Assembly (NCBI GenBank): GCA_013360395.1
Contig: JABWBQ010000004.1
Coordinates: 25,313 to 89,312 of the forward strand
Length of the DNA stretch: 64,000 nucleotides
Reading direction: 5' to 3'
From: Flavobacteriales bacterium
GTDB taxonomy: Bacteria > Bacteroidota > Bacteroidia > Flavobacteriales_F > PHOS-HE28
Part shown: positions 17,317 to 25,791 of the stretch, piece by piece
Layout of the letters: the number at the start of each line of letters is the position of its first letter
Numbering within the stretch: the stretch's first letter is position 1
Position numbers and translations under genes: made by a program
The notes under the pieces: model-generated
What the model saw: the letters and a program-made list of their open reading frames with translations, nothing else
Database searches by the model: none
Told to the model about the DNA's origin: nothing

Positions 17317-18455
17317 CGGGCTTGTTCCAGGGTCCGCAGCAGCGTGCGGCCCACCGCATCGGGGCCGTACCGTTCGTTCACGCCGGCGCGGATGGCCTCG
17401 GGCCGGTAGCGCCCGGCGTCGCGCGTCAGCCGCAGCATCGCCTCGGTGAGGGCGTCGTCGTCGTCCACGGGGATCAGCAACCCGTTCATCGGGGTGATGA
17501 ACGCTTCCGGGCCGCCGCAGCGTGTGGCGATCACCGGCCGTCCCTGGGCCAGCGCCTCGCCGGTCACCACGCTGAAGGTCTCCACGCGGCTGTTCACCAC
17601 CACGGCGAAGGCTTGCGCCATGTGGTCGAGCACGGCGCTGTTGGGCAGGCGGCCCAGGAAACGCACGTGGTCGGCCAGGCCCAGGGTGCGGGTCAGGGCC
17701 TCCAGCGCGGACCGGTCGGGCCCGTCACCGATCACCGTCAACTGCAACGCGGCCTCCTGTTGTCGGGCCCGTGCCAGGGCGCGGAGCACGCCGCTCACGC
17801 ACTTGATGCGGTCCACCAGGTCGGCCACCATCAGGAACCGGCCGGCAGGACCGGCGGGCGGCAGGGGCCGGTCGAGCCCCGGGATGGTGTTGGGCACCAC
17901 GCGGGCCTCGACGCACAGCCCGTGCTGCACCAAGGCCCGCGCCAGGTGGGGGCTCACCGCGATGAAGGCCCGCGCACGCCGGGCCACGGCACGCACGAAG
18001 GCATGGTGCAGCGCGCTCTTGCGGGCATAGGTGCCATCCAGGTATTCGCTGCTCTGCTCGGCCAGTACGAAGGGGATGCCGCGCCGCCGCAGCCGCAGCG
18101 CCACCAGCGCCGGGCGCACCAGGATGTAGGCCAGTGTGAGGTCCACCGGCGGGCGGTGCTGCGCCAGCACCTGCAGGGCCCGCGAGGTGGCGCGCCAATG
18201 CCGCCACAGGTTGAGCGCCTTGCGCAGTGGTGCCGGTGTCGCCGTACTGGCGCGGTAGGTGGCACGCAGCTCCCAGAGCCCTTCGGTGGTGCCGGCCTCC
18301 AGGGTCAGGGGTGCGGTGGCGGCGGGGTCGCCCTGCAGCACCAGCACGCTCACGGGTGTGTGGCGGGCCAGCGCCAGGGCCTGCTTGCGGATGAAGTCGC
18401 CCAACTGCGGATCACGCGGACCGGGGTACCACTTGGGGATCAGGAGCACGTGCAT
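17313..18455 (-). CDS. Glycosyltransferase family 4 (GT-B)
   Basis: 380 residues starting at MHVLLIPKWYPGPRDPQLGDF. The N-terminal half is a GT4 acceptor domain (LAEQSSEYLDG). The C-terminal half has VIGDGPDRSALEAL, HVRFLGRLPNSAVLDHM and the donor-site E-x7-E region VETFSVVTGEALAQGRPVIATRCGGPEAFI. It should add a sugar to a lipid-linked or surface glycan. ATG 18455 is chosen over an upstream in-frame codon because it opens the first beta strand and follows a TACCTTG element by nine bases. Confidence 0.9.
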   Translation of the reverse strand: MHVLLIPKWYPGPRDPQLGDFIRKQALALARHTPVSVLVLQGDPAATAPLTLEAGTTEGLWELRATYRASTATPAPLRKALNLWRHWRATSRALQVLAQHRPPVDLTLAYILVRPALVALRLRRRGIPFVLAEQSSEYLDGTYARKSALHHAFVRAVARRARAFIAVSPHLARALVQHGLCVEARVVPNTIPGLDRPLPPAGPAGRFLMVADLVDRIKCVSGVLRALARARQQEAALQLTVIGDGPDRSALEALTRTLGLADHVRFLGRLPNSAVLDHMAQAFAVVVNSRVETFSVVTGEALAQGRPVIATRCGGPEAFITPMNGLLIPVDDDDALTEAMLRLTRDAGRYRPEAIRAGVNERYGPDAVGRTLLRTLEQAR

Positions 18456-18464
18456 GGCCCGGCG

Positions 18465-18471
18465 CAAGGTA
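18465..18471 (-). promoter_or_regulatory. Promoter -7 element of the glycan operon
   Basis: TACCTTG on the minus strand nine bases before the glycosyltransferase ATG; one base short of TAnnTTTG. Confidence 0.4.
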
Positions 18472-18513
18472 GGCAGCGCGGGTGGGCGCTCCGGGGTGCA
18501 TGCTGGCAACGCT

Positions 18514-18521
18514 TATATTTG
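18514..18521 (+). promoter_or_regulatory. Promoter -7 element of tRNA-His
   Basis: TATATTTG, a perfect TAnnTTTG match, 30 bases upstream of the mature tRNA 5' end. Confidence 0.65.
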
Positions 18522-18551
18522 CGGCCCCGCTGCCCGTGCGGCGGGGTCATG

Positions 18552-18625
18552 GTGGATGTAGCTCAGTTGGTCAGAGCGTCGGATTGTGGTTCCGAAGGTC
18601 GCCGGTTCGAGCCCGGTCTTCCACC
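18552..18625 (+). tRNA. tRNA-His (GTG)
   Basis: Cloverleaf with D-arm TAGCTCAG, anticodon stem-loop CGGATTGTGGTTCCG (anticodon GTG), variable AGGTC and T-arm GCCGG-TTCGAGC-CCGGT. The acceptor GTGGATG pairs with CTTCCAC, with one U-U mismatch at the sixth pair. A G precedes the acceptor stem (18551), as needed for the extra G-1 of tRNA-His. CCA is not encoded. Confidence 0.95.
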
Positions 18626-18632
18626 CGGAAAA

Positions 18633-18654
18633 GAAGCGCCCCTCGGGGCGCTTC
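18633..18654 (+). terminator. Hairpin after tRNA-His
   Basis: Perfect stem GAAGCGCCC / GGGCGCTTC with a four-base loop, starting seven bases after the tRNA. No T-tract follows, so it may act in 3' processing or stability as much as in termination. Confidence 0.55.
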
Positions 18655-18724
18655 CGCGTTCCTGGCCGCTGCGTTCGCACGTTCCACGTCAGGACCCGGC
18701 ATGCGGCACGACCCCGCGGTCCCG

Positions 18725-19036
18725 TCACCGCGACCGCCGCCCCAGCAACCGGCCGAAGAACCGCTTCTCGAACTCCCAGAAGAAGCGGAACTGGCCCAGC
18801 AGCGCGCCGTAAACCAGCAGCACCAGGTTGTAGAAGGGGAGGATGAGGACGTAGTACAGCACCGAGAACCACACCCCGGGTTCCCCCTCGCCGGTGGCCC
18901 AGGCCACCACGGGGCGCTTCAGGAACATCACCGTGAAGCCCGTGCAGGCGAACACCAGCAGGATGATGAACACCCGGGAAGGGCTCACGTTCCAGCGTGC
19001 CGCCAGCCTGTCGATCCAACCCCTGCGCGCGCCCAT
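18725..19036 (-). CDS. Small membrane protein, DUF6787-like
   Basis: 103 residues with two or three hydrophobic helices (VFIILLVFACTGFTVMFL; VLYYVLILPFYNLVLLVYGALLG) and a conserved-looking tail GQFRFFWEFEKRFFGRL. The pattern RW-N..-LVFA..G....-KP and GQF-FFWEFEK is what I know from the DUF6787 proteins of Flavobacteria. Function unknown. The element GATCTTCG (minus, 19047-19054) ends ten bases before its ATG. It stands alone between tRNA-His and the TolB-like gene. Confidence 0.72.
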   Translation of the reverse strand: MGARRGWIDRLAARWNVSPSRVFIILLVFACTGFTVMFLKRPVVAWATGEGEPGVWFSVLYYVLILPFYNLVLLVYGALLGQFRFFWEFEKRFFGRLLGRRSR

Positions 19037-19083
19037 GCCTCCGGTGCGAAGATCGCACGGATCGCGCCGTCACGCACCCGCGC

Positions 19084-20196
19084 TCACTCCTGCCACTCGG
19101 CCAGGAAGAGGTTGGTGTCGTGCGTGCCGCCGTTGTTGCGGTTGCTGCTGAACACGAGGTGCTTGCCGTCCTTGGTGAACACCGGGAAGGCGTCGAACGT
19201 GTCGCTGGTGGTGAGGCGCTCCAGCCCGCTGCCGTCCACATTGATCATGTACAGGCTGAAGGGGAAGCCGCGCTCCGAGAGGTGGTTGCTGGCGAAGATG
19301 ATCCGCTCGCCCGAGGGATGCCAGTAGGGCGCCCAGTTGGCCTTGCCCAGGGAGGTGATCTGCTTGGCCTCGCTGCCGTCGGCATTGGCCACGAAAAGCT
19401 CCATGTTGGTGGGCTGCACCAGACCGCGTTCCAGCAGGTCCTTGTATTCCTTGGCCGCTTCGGGGGTCTTGGGCCGGCTGGCCCGCCAGAGCAACTTGCT
19501 GCCGTCCGGGCTGAAGAAGGCCCCGCCATCGTAACCGAGCTCGGTGGTCACCCGCTTCACATCGCTGCCGTCGATGGCCATGGTGTACAGGTCCAGGTCG
19601 CCGTCGCGCATGCTGGTGAACACGATGCGGTCGCCCTTGGGGCTCACGGTGCCCTCGGCGTCGTACCCCGGGGTGTTGGTGAGCTTGCGCCGGATGCGGC
19701 CTTGGAGGTCGCTCACGTAGATGTCGAAGCTGTCGTACAGGGGCCACACGTACGCTCCGCCCGGCTGCCGCTCGGGCACCGGCGGGCAGGCGGCGCCCCC
19801 TTCATGGGTGCTGGCGAACAGCACCAGGCTGTCGCCCGGCAGGAAATAGCTGCACGTGGTGCGCCCTCCGTTCACGCTCACCTTGGTGGGCGCCCCGGCC
19901 TTCAGGTCGTCGGTGAAGGGGTTGAACCAGCGGATCTGGTCGCAGCTGTCGCCCCAGGCCTTGTTGGTCACCTGGAACACCAGCCGGTCGTTCGCGAAGC
20001 TCCAGTAGGCCTCGGCGTTGTCCCCGCCGAAGGTGAGCTGTTTGAGGCTCTTGAAATGCTTCTCGCCGGGCAGGATCAGCGCGGTGTCCGGCGCGGCGAC
20101 CACGGTGTCCGCAGCGGGCGCGGCCTGTTGTTGTTCGGTGGAGGCGGTGCCGCAGCCCAGGGCCATCAGCGGGGCAAGCAAAAGAATGTGCTTCAT
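19084..20196 (-). CDS. TolB-like PD40 beta-propeller lipoprotein
   Basis: 370 residues. Signal peptide with lipobox (LLAPLMALGCG, C15). It is then built from WD40-like PD40 repeats: GTVSPKGDRIVFTSMRDGDLDLYTM, GAFFSPDGSKLLWRAS, PYWHPSGERIIFASN and PVFTKDGKHLVFSSNRN. Such propellers act as periplasmic or surface binding proteins; no catalytic domain is present. NGGTHDTNLFLAEW ends the protein. Promoter TAATTTCG lies 22 bases before the ATG. Confidence 0.85.
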   Translation of the reverse strand: MKHILLLAPLMALGCGTASTEQQQAAPAADTVVAAPDTALILPGEKHFKSLKQLTFGGDNAEAYWSFANDRLVFQVTNKAWGDSCDQIRWFNPFTDDLKAGAPTKVSVNGGRTTCSYFLPGDSLVLFASTHEGGAACPPVPERQPGGAYVWPLYDSFDIYVSDLQGRIRRKLTNTPGYDAEGTVSPKGDRIVFTSMRDGDLDLYTMAIDGSDVKRVTTELGYDGGAFFSPDGSKLLWRASRPKTPEAAKEYKDLLERGLVQPTNMELFVANADGSEAKQITSLGKANWAPYWHPSGERIIFASNHLSERGFPFSLYMINVDGSGLERLTTSDTFDAFPVFTKDGKHLVFSSNRNNGGTHDTNLFLAEWQE

Positions 20197-20218
20197 GAAG
20201 GTCGGTTCGATCGGGGCG

Positions 20219-20226
20219 CGAAATTA
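20219..20226 (-). promoter_or_regulatory. Promoter -7 element of the PD40 lipoprotein gene
   Basis: TAATTTCG on the minus strand, 22 bases before the ATG at 20196. Confidence 0.5.
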
Positions 20227-20335
20227 GACGGGGTGGACCGTGGGTCGTGTCATGGGACGGTCTGTTCCGCTCGGTAGAGGCTATCTCAATAACATTGGTG
20301 TCCGTTGAACAACCGTGCATCGGGATAATTGAAAG

Positions 20336-20350
20336 GGGGGCGAAGCCCCC
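20336..20350. repeat. GC hairpin in an AT-richer intergenic stretch
   Basis: GGGGGC-GAA-GCCCCC. On the minus strand it is followed by TTTC, but there is no coding gene upstream on that strand to terminate. It lies in an AT-richer stretch (~20275-20335) just before the transposase remnant and could belong to the end of a decayed insertion sequence. Confidence 0.4.
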
Positions 20351-20431
20351 GAACGTGGATCAGGTTCCGGGGATCTGGCAACCGGACATGACCATAGGAG
20401 CGGATCTGGGCTGTTTGCCGGACAGCCGGTG

Positions 20432-20560
20432 ATGAGCCAACGGCTGTCGTTGATCCCCAAGAGGCTGATCAAGGAGCTCGCCGAGAAGCACCGAGCCGAT
20501 CGCTATTAAAAGCGGTTCTTCGCCCACGTCTTTCCGGAGCCTGCCCGGACCCGTGGTGGG
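20432..20560 (+). pseudogene. Remnant of an IS4-type transposase N-terminus
   Basis: From ATG 20432 the frame reads MSQRLSLIPKRLIKELAEKH then RADRY, followed by a TAA at 20507 and, still in frame, KRFFAHVFPE. LIPKRLI..LA.KH..DRYYK.F is the start pattern of IS4-family transposases of Bacteroidota, and the stop replaces the second tyrosine of the usual YYK. Homology fades within ~20 codons after the stop and there is no catalytic core, so this is a short dead fragment. Family assignment is from memory of the pattern. The whole 20197-20642 region holds no intact gene. Confidence 0.55.
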
Positions 20561-20642
20561 CAGCGCTCAGGACAGCACGGCATCTCCTTCCTCACGAGTG
20601 GCCCGTGTCACCCTTCGGCAAGGCCCATTACCTTCTCACCCG

Positions 20643-21749
20643 ATGGATGACGGGAAGGTCGTCAAGGGCCGAGGCGCGGACCGCCAGGTGGCCAACCGCT
20701 TCCTGCGGCACCACTATGGTGTGGCGGACTGGAGCGGCATCGACGAGCCCGAGCTGGGGGTGGACCAGGCCACGCAGGTGCTGCCCACCTTCCCCCGCAC
20801 CATCCTGAACCGGGTGGACAGCCCGGACCTGCCCTTCACCTGGAGCCTGAACCCGTACCAGGGCTGCGAGCACGGCTGCAGCTATTGCTATGCGCGGCCC
20901 ACCCATGAGTACTGGGGCTACAGCGCAGGCTTGGACTTCGAACGCGTGATCCTCGTGAAGCGCGAGGCTCCGGTGCTGCTGGAGAAGGCGCTGCGCACCT
21001 CCGCGTGGAAGGCCGAGCCCATCATGCTCTCCGGGGCCACGGATCCCTATCAGCCGGTGGAGCGGCAGGAGCGGCTGACGCGGGCCTGTCTGGAGCTGTG
21101 CCTGCGCTTCGGGCAGCCCGTGAGCGTGATCACGAAGAACGCGCTCGTGCTGCGCGACATCGACCTGCTGGCCGAAATGGCCCGTGAGCGCCGGGCGGCC
21201 GTTGCCATCAGCCTCACCACCCTGAACGAGGACCTGCGCCGCGTGCTGGAACCCCGCACGAGCACCGCGGCGAACCGGTTGAAAGCCATGGAGCTGCTCG
21301 CTGCGGCCGGGGTCCCGGTGTACGCCATGATCGCGCCGGTGATCCCGACGCTGAACGGACCGGAGATCCCCGCGTTGCTGCGGGCCGCGCGGGATGCGGG
21401 CGCCAGCGGGGCCGGCTACACCGTCCTGCGCACCAACGGCCCGGTGGGACCCATCTTCCGCGCCTGGCTGCAGCATCACTTCCCCGAGCGTGCCGCCAAG
21501 GTGATCGCGCAGACCAGCGCCTTGCACGGCGGACGCATGGACGATGTGCGCTCCGGTGTCCGCATGCGCGGCGAAGGCCCGTTCGCGCTGCAGATCCACC
21601 GCCTGTTCACCGTGATGCGTCGGCGCATCTTCGGGCAGGGCGGCTTTCCCGCGCTGGACGGGTCCGGGTTCAGGCCTCCGCCGCAGGGGCAGCTGGATCT
21701 GTTCGCCGAAAGCCCTAACGGACCACCGCAAAACCCGCCTGCCCGATGA
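20643..21749 (+). CDS. PA0069-family radical SAM protein
   Basis: 368 residues. The [4Fe-4S] motif is CEHGCSYCYARP (C75, C79, C82), followed by the YWGYSAGLDFE and MLSGATDPYQPVER segments typical of the SplB-related PA0069 family, and LLAAAGVPVYAMIAPVIPTLN. The KGRGA motif near the N-terminus is also a family mark. The reaction is unknown. ATG 20643 is chosen because it gives this N-terminus and sits six bases after TACCTTCT. It runs convergently into acylphosphatase with a 35-bp overlap. Confidence 0.9.
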   Translation: MDDGKVVKGRGADRQVANRFLRHHYGVADWSGIDEPELGVDQATQVLPTFPRTILNRVDSPDLPFTWSLNPYQGCEHGCSYCYARPTHEYWGYSAGLDFERVILVKREAPVLLEKALRTSAWKAEPIMLSGATDPYQPVERQERLTRACLELCLRFGQPVSVITKNALVLRDIDLLAEMARERRAAVAISLTTLNEDLRRVLEPRTSTAANRLKAMELLAAAGVPVYAMIAPVIPTLNGPEIPALLRAARDAGASGAGYTVLRTNGPVGPIFRAWLQHHFPERAAKVIAQTSALHGGRMDDVRSGVRMRGEGPFALQIHRLFTVMRRRIFGQGGFPALDGSGFRPPPQGQLDLFAESPNGPPQNPPAR

Positions 21750-21993
21750 CGGGTCGGGGCGAGACCTGCACCTGCTGCACGCGGGCCAGGGGAGGTCCCT
21801 TGCCGCACCACTGCACGAAACGGTCCACCGCATCGGGTTCGCCTTCGGCCTCGGCCTCCACGCTGCCGTCGGGCAGGTTCCGCACGTAGCCCGCCAGGCC
21901 CGACCGCCGGGCCTCTTCCGCCGCGTGCTTGCGGTACCACACCCCCTGCACCAGGCCGTGGATGATCAGATGGACGCGGACCGTTCGGGCCAT
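21715..21993 (-). CDS. acyP: Acylphosphatase
   Basis: 92 residues, standard length. It hydrolyses the carboxyl-phosphate bond of acyl phosphates. The active-site loop is VQGVWYRK with catalytic R21, and N39 lies in GYVRNLPDGSVE; the usual Phe of GVGFR is Trp-Tyr here. The ATG at 21993 is preferred to a TTG nine bases upstream because a GACCTTTG element ends only six bases before it. The 3' end overlaps the convergent radical SAM gene by 35 bases. Confidence 0.92.
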   Translation of the reverse strand: MARTVRVHLIIHGLVQGVWYRKHAAEEARRSGLAGYVRNLPDGSVEAEAEGEPDAVDRFVQWCGKGPPLARVQQVQVSPRPVIGQAGFAVVR

Positions 21994-21999
21994 GTTCCG

Positions 22000-22007
22000 C
22001 AAAGGTC
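22000..22007 (-). promoter_or_regulatory. Promoter -7 element of acylphosphatase
   Basis: GACCTTTG, six bases from the ATG at 21993. It decides the start codon. Confidence 0.45.
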
Positions 22008-22084
22008 ACTTGACAGCCGTGGAGCCACCGGGTAAATTCGTCGGCAATTTCGCCACATTGGTCGAAAGAAATCCATCCGAGCCC

Positions 22085-25000
22085 ATGTCCAAGTTCAACG
22101 CCCTCCGCCGTCAGGTACTGGCCCTCCTGTTCCTTGTTCCCGCCCTGGTGCCGAGCGCCCGCGCACAATCGGTCCCGGCAGGTTTCGCGGACGTGCTGGT
22201 GATGGGGGGCTGGGTGGCCCCGCAGGGGGCGGTGTGGGATGCCAACGACCGCATGTACGTGTGGGAGAAGGCCGGCAAGGTGTGGATCGTGGAGAACGGC
22301 GTGCGGCTGCCCAGCCCGTTGATCGACATCAGCCCCGAGGTGGGCGACTGGCGCGACCACGGGTTCCTGGGTTTCGCCCTGGACCCGAACTTCCTGACCA
22401 ACGGATACATCTACATGCTGTACGCGGTGGACCGCCACCACCTGATGAATTACGGCACGCCCAACTACAACGCCGCCACCAACGAGTACTACAGCGCCAC
22501 GATCATGCGGCTTACGCGCTACACGGCGGTGGGCCCCACCTTCAACACGGTGGATCCCGGCAGCCGGCTGGTGCTGCTGGGTGAGAGCCCGTCCACCGGC
22601 GTGCCCCTGTTGCACGAATCGCACAGCACGGGCACGGTGCTCTTCGGTACGGACGGCACGTTGCTGGTGACGGTGGGCGACGGCGCCAGCTATTCCAGCA
22701 CCGACGTGGGCAGTGCGTCCGAGACCTACTATGCGCAGGCGTTGGCCGACGGCATCATCCGTCCGGCCGAGAACGTGGGGGCGTTCCGCTCGCAGATGGT
22801 GAACAGCTTCAACGGCAAGCTGCTGCGCCTGGACCCGGCCACCGGCGACGGGCTGCCGTCGAACCCCTTCTGGAACCCCGCGGAACCCCGTTCGGCGCAG
22901 AGCCGGGTGTGGGCGCTGGGCCTGCGCAACGCCTACCGCTGCACGCTGCGCCCGGGGACGGGCAGCGTGGACCCCGCGGCCGGCGACCCGGGCACCATCT
23001 ACATCGGCGACGTGCAGTGGAACACCTGGGAGGACATGAACGTGTGCATCGAGGCCGGGATGAACTTCGGCTGGCCGCTGTTCGAGGGCATGGACCCGAT
23101 GAACAGCTACATGAACACGCCGACGTACAACATGGACGCCCCCAACCCGCTGTACGACGGCATCAACTGCACCATCCCGTACTTCCGTTTCCAGGACCTG
23201 TGCAAGCAGGACACGGAGAACCCGCTGAACATCCATCCGAACCCGTGCAACCCGTCGGTGCAGATCCCCGGCAACATCCGCAAGTTCATCCATGCGCGTC
23301 CGGCGATCGACTGGCGCCACGGCCAGAACTCGGCCCGCACGGCCACCTTCAACAACGGCGTGGCGACGGCCACCTACCTCAACGATCCCGGTTCGCCGGT
23401 GCCGGGTCCCATGTTCGGCGGCTATGCCTCCATCGGCGGCACCTGGATCAGCGGTAACGGCTGGCCCGCCGGCTACCAGAACGTGTATTTCCATGCGGAC
23501 TATCCCGGTGCGTGGATCAAGCGGTTCGTGTTCGACGGCCAGGACAAGCCGCAGAGCGCGCACGACTTCGCCTCCTCGCTGGGCGCCATCGTGTGGGTGG
23601 GCGAGGGCCCCGACGGCTGCCTGTACTACTCGAACTACGCCACCAACGCCATCCGGCGCATCTGCTACACACAGGCCGTGAACCTGCCGCCGGTGGCCGT
23701 GGCCTCGCAGGACCTGCAATACGGCCCGGGCCCGCTCAACGTGCAGTTCAACGGCAGCGGCTCCTACGACCCGGAATCGGGCCCGTTGACCTACCTGTGG
23801 AACTTCGGGGACGGACAGACCAGCACCCAGGCCAACCCGGCCCACACCTTCACCGCCCCGCCCAACACGCCCACGAGCTTCACGGTGACCCTGACGGTGA
23901 CCGACAACAACAGCCAGACCAACCAGGCCACCCTGTTGGTGAGCGTGAACAACACGCCGCCCACGGTGGACATCAACAGCTTCATCGACGGCAGCACCTT
24001 CCCGGTGGGCGTGGACACCACCTACCTGCTGGAGGCGGCGGTGACCGACAACGAGCATGGCCCGGGGCAGCTCACGTACGCCTGGCGCACCATCCTGCAC
24101 CACAACACGCACACGCACCCCGAGCCGGTGGACCCGGCGCCGGTGACCAGCACGATCATCAGTGGTGTGGGCTGCGATGGCGAATCGTACTACTATGAGA
24201 TCGTGCTCACCGTGACCGATGCGGCGGGCCTCAGCACCACGGACACGCAGTGGTTGTACCCGCGCTGCAGCGCCATCGCGCCCACGGCCGTCATCGCCGC
24301 GAACGTCACCGTGGGCACCGGGCCGCTCAACGTGCAGTTCAACGGGGCCGCCTCGCACGACCCCGGCACCATCGTGAGCTACTTCTGGGATTTCGGCGAC
24401 GGGGCCACCTCCACGCAGATGAACCCCTCGCACACGTTCACCGACACGGGCGACCGGCCGGTGACCCTGACGGTGACGGACAACGACGGGCTGACGGGCC
24501 AGGCGACCGTGACCATCAGCGTGATCACGTTGGACCCGCCGCAGTGCATCGGCGCCTCGGGCAGTGTGCTGCGCCAGTACTGGAGCGGTGTCTCCGGTAG
24601 CACGGTGGCCTCGCTGCTGGCCAGCCCCAACTATCCGGACAACCCCAATTCAACGACGTATCCCACCTCGTTCACCCATTCCTCGAACATCGGCAACAAC
24701 TACGGCACCCGCATGCGGGGCTACATCCTGGCGCCCACCACCGGCACCTATGTCTTCACGGCCGTGTCCGATGATGAATCGATCGTGTACCTGAGCCCCA
24801 ACGCCGACCCTCGTTACAAGCAGGCGATCTGCTCGGTGCCCGGCTGGACCAACCCGGGTGAGTTCACCAAGTACGCGCAACAGACCAGCGCGGGGATCAC
24901 CCTGCAGGCCGGGGTGTACTACTACGTGGAGATGCTGCACAAGGAAAGCTCCGGCGGCGACCACCTGGCCCTCTACTGGCAGACCCCGGGGAACGGCACG

Positions 25001-25789
25001 CGCACCATCATCCCCGGCAGCGTGCTGTGGCGCTGGCTCGATTGCCCGCCCAGCGTGAACCTGCGGGTGATGCTGCAGGGTGCGTTCGACACCCAGGCCA
25101 ACCTGATGCGTGATGCGCTGCGCTCGGGCGGTCTCATCCCCGCCACGGAGCCCTTCACGGCGCTCGGCTTCACCCACGCCGGTGGCGGCGGTGGTGAGAC
25201 CGTGGGCGGCGGCATCCTCGCCGTCACCGGTGCGAACGCCGTGGTGGACTGGGTGCTCGTGGAGCTTCGCAACAAGAACAACGCATCCCAGGTGCTGGCC
25301 ACGCGCAGCGCCCTGCTGCAGCGCGATGGCGACATCGTGGGGACCAACGGCCTGCCGCGCCTGTTGTTCAACGTGGCCACGGACAACTACTTCATCGCCG
25401 TGCGGCACCGCAACCACCTGGGCGTGATGACCGCCACCAGCACGCTGCTCAACAAGGACCAGAAGCTCGTGGACCTCACCCTGGGGAGCACGGCCACGTA
25501 TGGGACCGATGCCCGGGCCGTGCTGGCCAACGGCAAACGGGCGATGTGGTCAGGCAACGTGGTGCGGGACGCCGTGTTGAAATATGCCGGTGGCTCCAAC
25601 GACCGCGACCCGATCCTGGTGCGCATCGGCGGCACGGTGCCCACGGCCACCACCACCGGTTACTGGGGCGAGGACGTGAACCTGGACGGCGTTGTGAAGT
25701 ACGCCGGTGGCTCCAACGACCGCGACCCGATCCTGTTGAACATCGGCGGCACCTTGCCCACCGCGATCCGCCAGCAACAGCTGCCCTGA
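22085..25789 (+). CDS. Secreted PQQ-type sugar dehydrogenase / PKD / PA14 multidomain protein with dockerin-like C-terminus
   Basis: 1234 residues. Signal peptide 1-27 (LALLFLVPALVPSARAQ). Residues ~30-530 are a glucose/sorbosone dehydrogenase six-bladed propeller (DHGFLGFALDPNF, VWALGLRNAYR, NFGWPLFEG), then PKD (~535-620, YLWNFGDG), an Ig-like domain (~625-730), a second PKD (~732-815, YFWDFGDGATST), a PA14 domain (~828-980, GDHLALYWQTPG) and a C-terminal beta domain (~990-1150). It ends in two copies of a Ca2+-loop-like unit, VVRDAVLKYAGG and DVNLDGVVKYAGG, each followed by SNDRDPIL. Neither recognised T9SS tail type is evident. Likely secreted or surface-bound and carbohydrate-directed; the substrate is unknown. 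Confidence 0.87.
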   Translation: MSKFNALRRQVLALLFLVPALVPSARAQSVPAGFADVLVMGGWVAPQGAVWDANDRMYVWEKAGKVWIVENGVRLPSPLIDISPEVGDWRDHGFLGFALDPNFLTNGYIYMLYAVDRHHLMNYGTPNYNAATNEYYSATIMRLTRYTAVGPTFNTVDPGSRLVLLGESPSTGVPLLHESHSTGTVLFGTDGTLLVTVGDGASYSSTDVGSASETYYAQALADGIIRPAENVGAFRSQMVNSFNGKLLRLDPATGDGLPSNPFWNPAEPRSAQSRVWALGLRNAYRCTLRPGTGSVDPAAGDPGTIYIGDVQWNTWEDMNVCIEAGMNFGWPLFEGMDPMNSYMNTPTYNMDAPNPLYDGINCTIPYFRFQDLCKQDTENPLNIHPNPCNPSVQIPGNIRKFIHARPAIDWRHGQNSARTATFNNGVATATYLNDPGSPVPGPMFGGYASIGGTWISGNGWPAGYQNVYFHADYPGAWIKRFVFDGQDKPQSAHDFASSLGAIVWVGEGPDGCLYYSNYATNAIRRICYTQAVNLPPVAVASQDLQYGPGPLNVQFNGSGSYDPESGPLTYLWNFGDGQTSTQANPAHTFTAPPNTPTSFTVTLTVTDNNSQTNQATLLVSVNNTPPTVDINSFIDGSTFPVGVDTTYLLEAAVTDNEHGPGQLTYAWRTILHHNTHTHPEPVDPAPVTSTIISGVGCDGESYYYEIVLTVTDAAGLSTTDTQWLYPRCSAIAPTAVIAANVTVGTGPLNVQFNGAASHDPGTIVSYFWDFGDGATSTQMNPSHTFTDTGDRPVTLTVTDNDGLTGQATVTISVITLDPPQCIGASGSVLRQYWSGVSGSTVASLLASPNYPDNPNSTTYPTSFTHSSNIGNNYGTRMRGYILAPTTGTYVFTAVSDDESIVYLSPNADPRYKQAICSVPGWTNPGEFTKYAQQTSAGITLQAGVYYYVEMLHKESSGGDHLALYWQTPGNGTRTIIPGSVLWRWLDCPPSVNLRVMLQGAFDTQANLMRDALRSGGLIPATEPFTALGFTHAGGGGGETVGGGILAVTGANAVVDWVLVELRNKNNASQVLATRSALLQRDGDIVGTNGLPRLLFNVATDNYFIAVRHRNHLGVMTATSTLLNKDQKLVDLTLGSTATYGTDARAVLANGKRAMWSGNVVRDAVLKYAGGSNDRDPILVRIGGTVPTATTTGYWGEDVNLDGVVKYAGGSNDRDPILLNIGGTLPTAIRQQQLP
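25586..25735 (+). repeat. Direct repeat of 33 bp inside the sugar dehydrogenase gene
   Basis: An identical 33-base sequence occurs at 25586-25618 and 25703-25735, encoding AGGSNDRDPIL in both. The spacing is 117 bases (39 codons). It marks a recent internal duplication of the dockerin-like C-terminal unit. Confidence 0.85.
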
Positions 25790-25791
25790 CC

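Noticed and set aside
21476..24433. Minus-strand frame of 985 codons opposite the sugar dehydrogenase and radical SAM genes
   Set aside because: Composition is repetitive (VHRVRRG-like) and the plus strand carries clear domains.
25586..25735. 33-bp direct repeats as the start of a CRISPR array
   Set aside because: Only two copies, in frame inside a coding region and encoding the same peptide; a protein duplication explains them.
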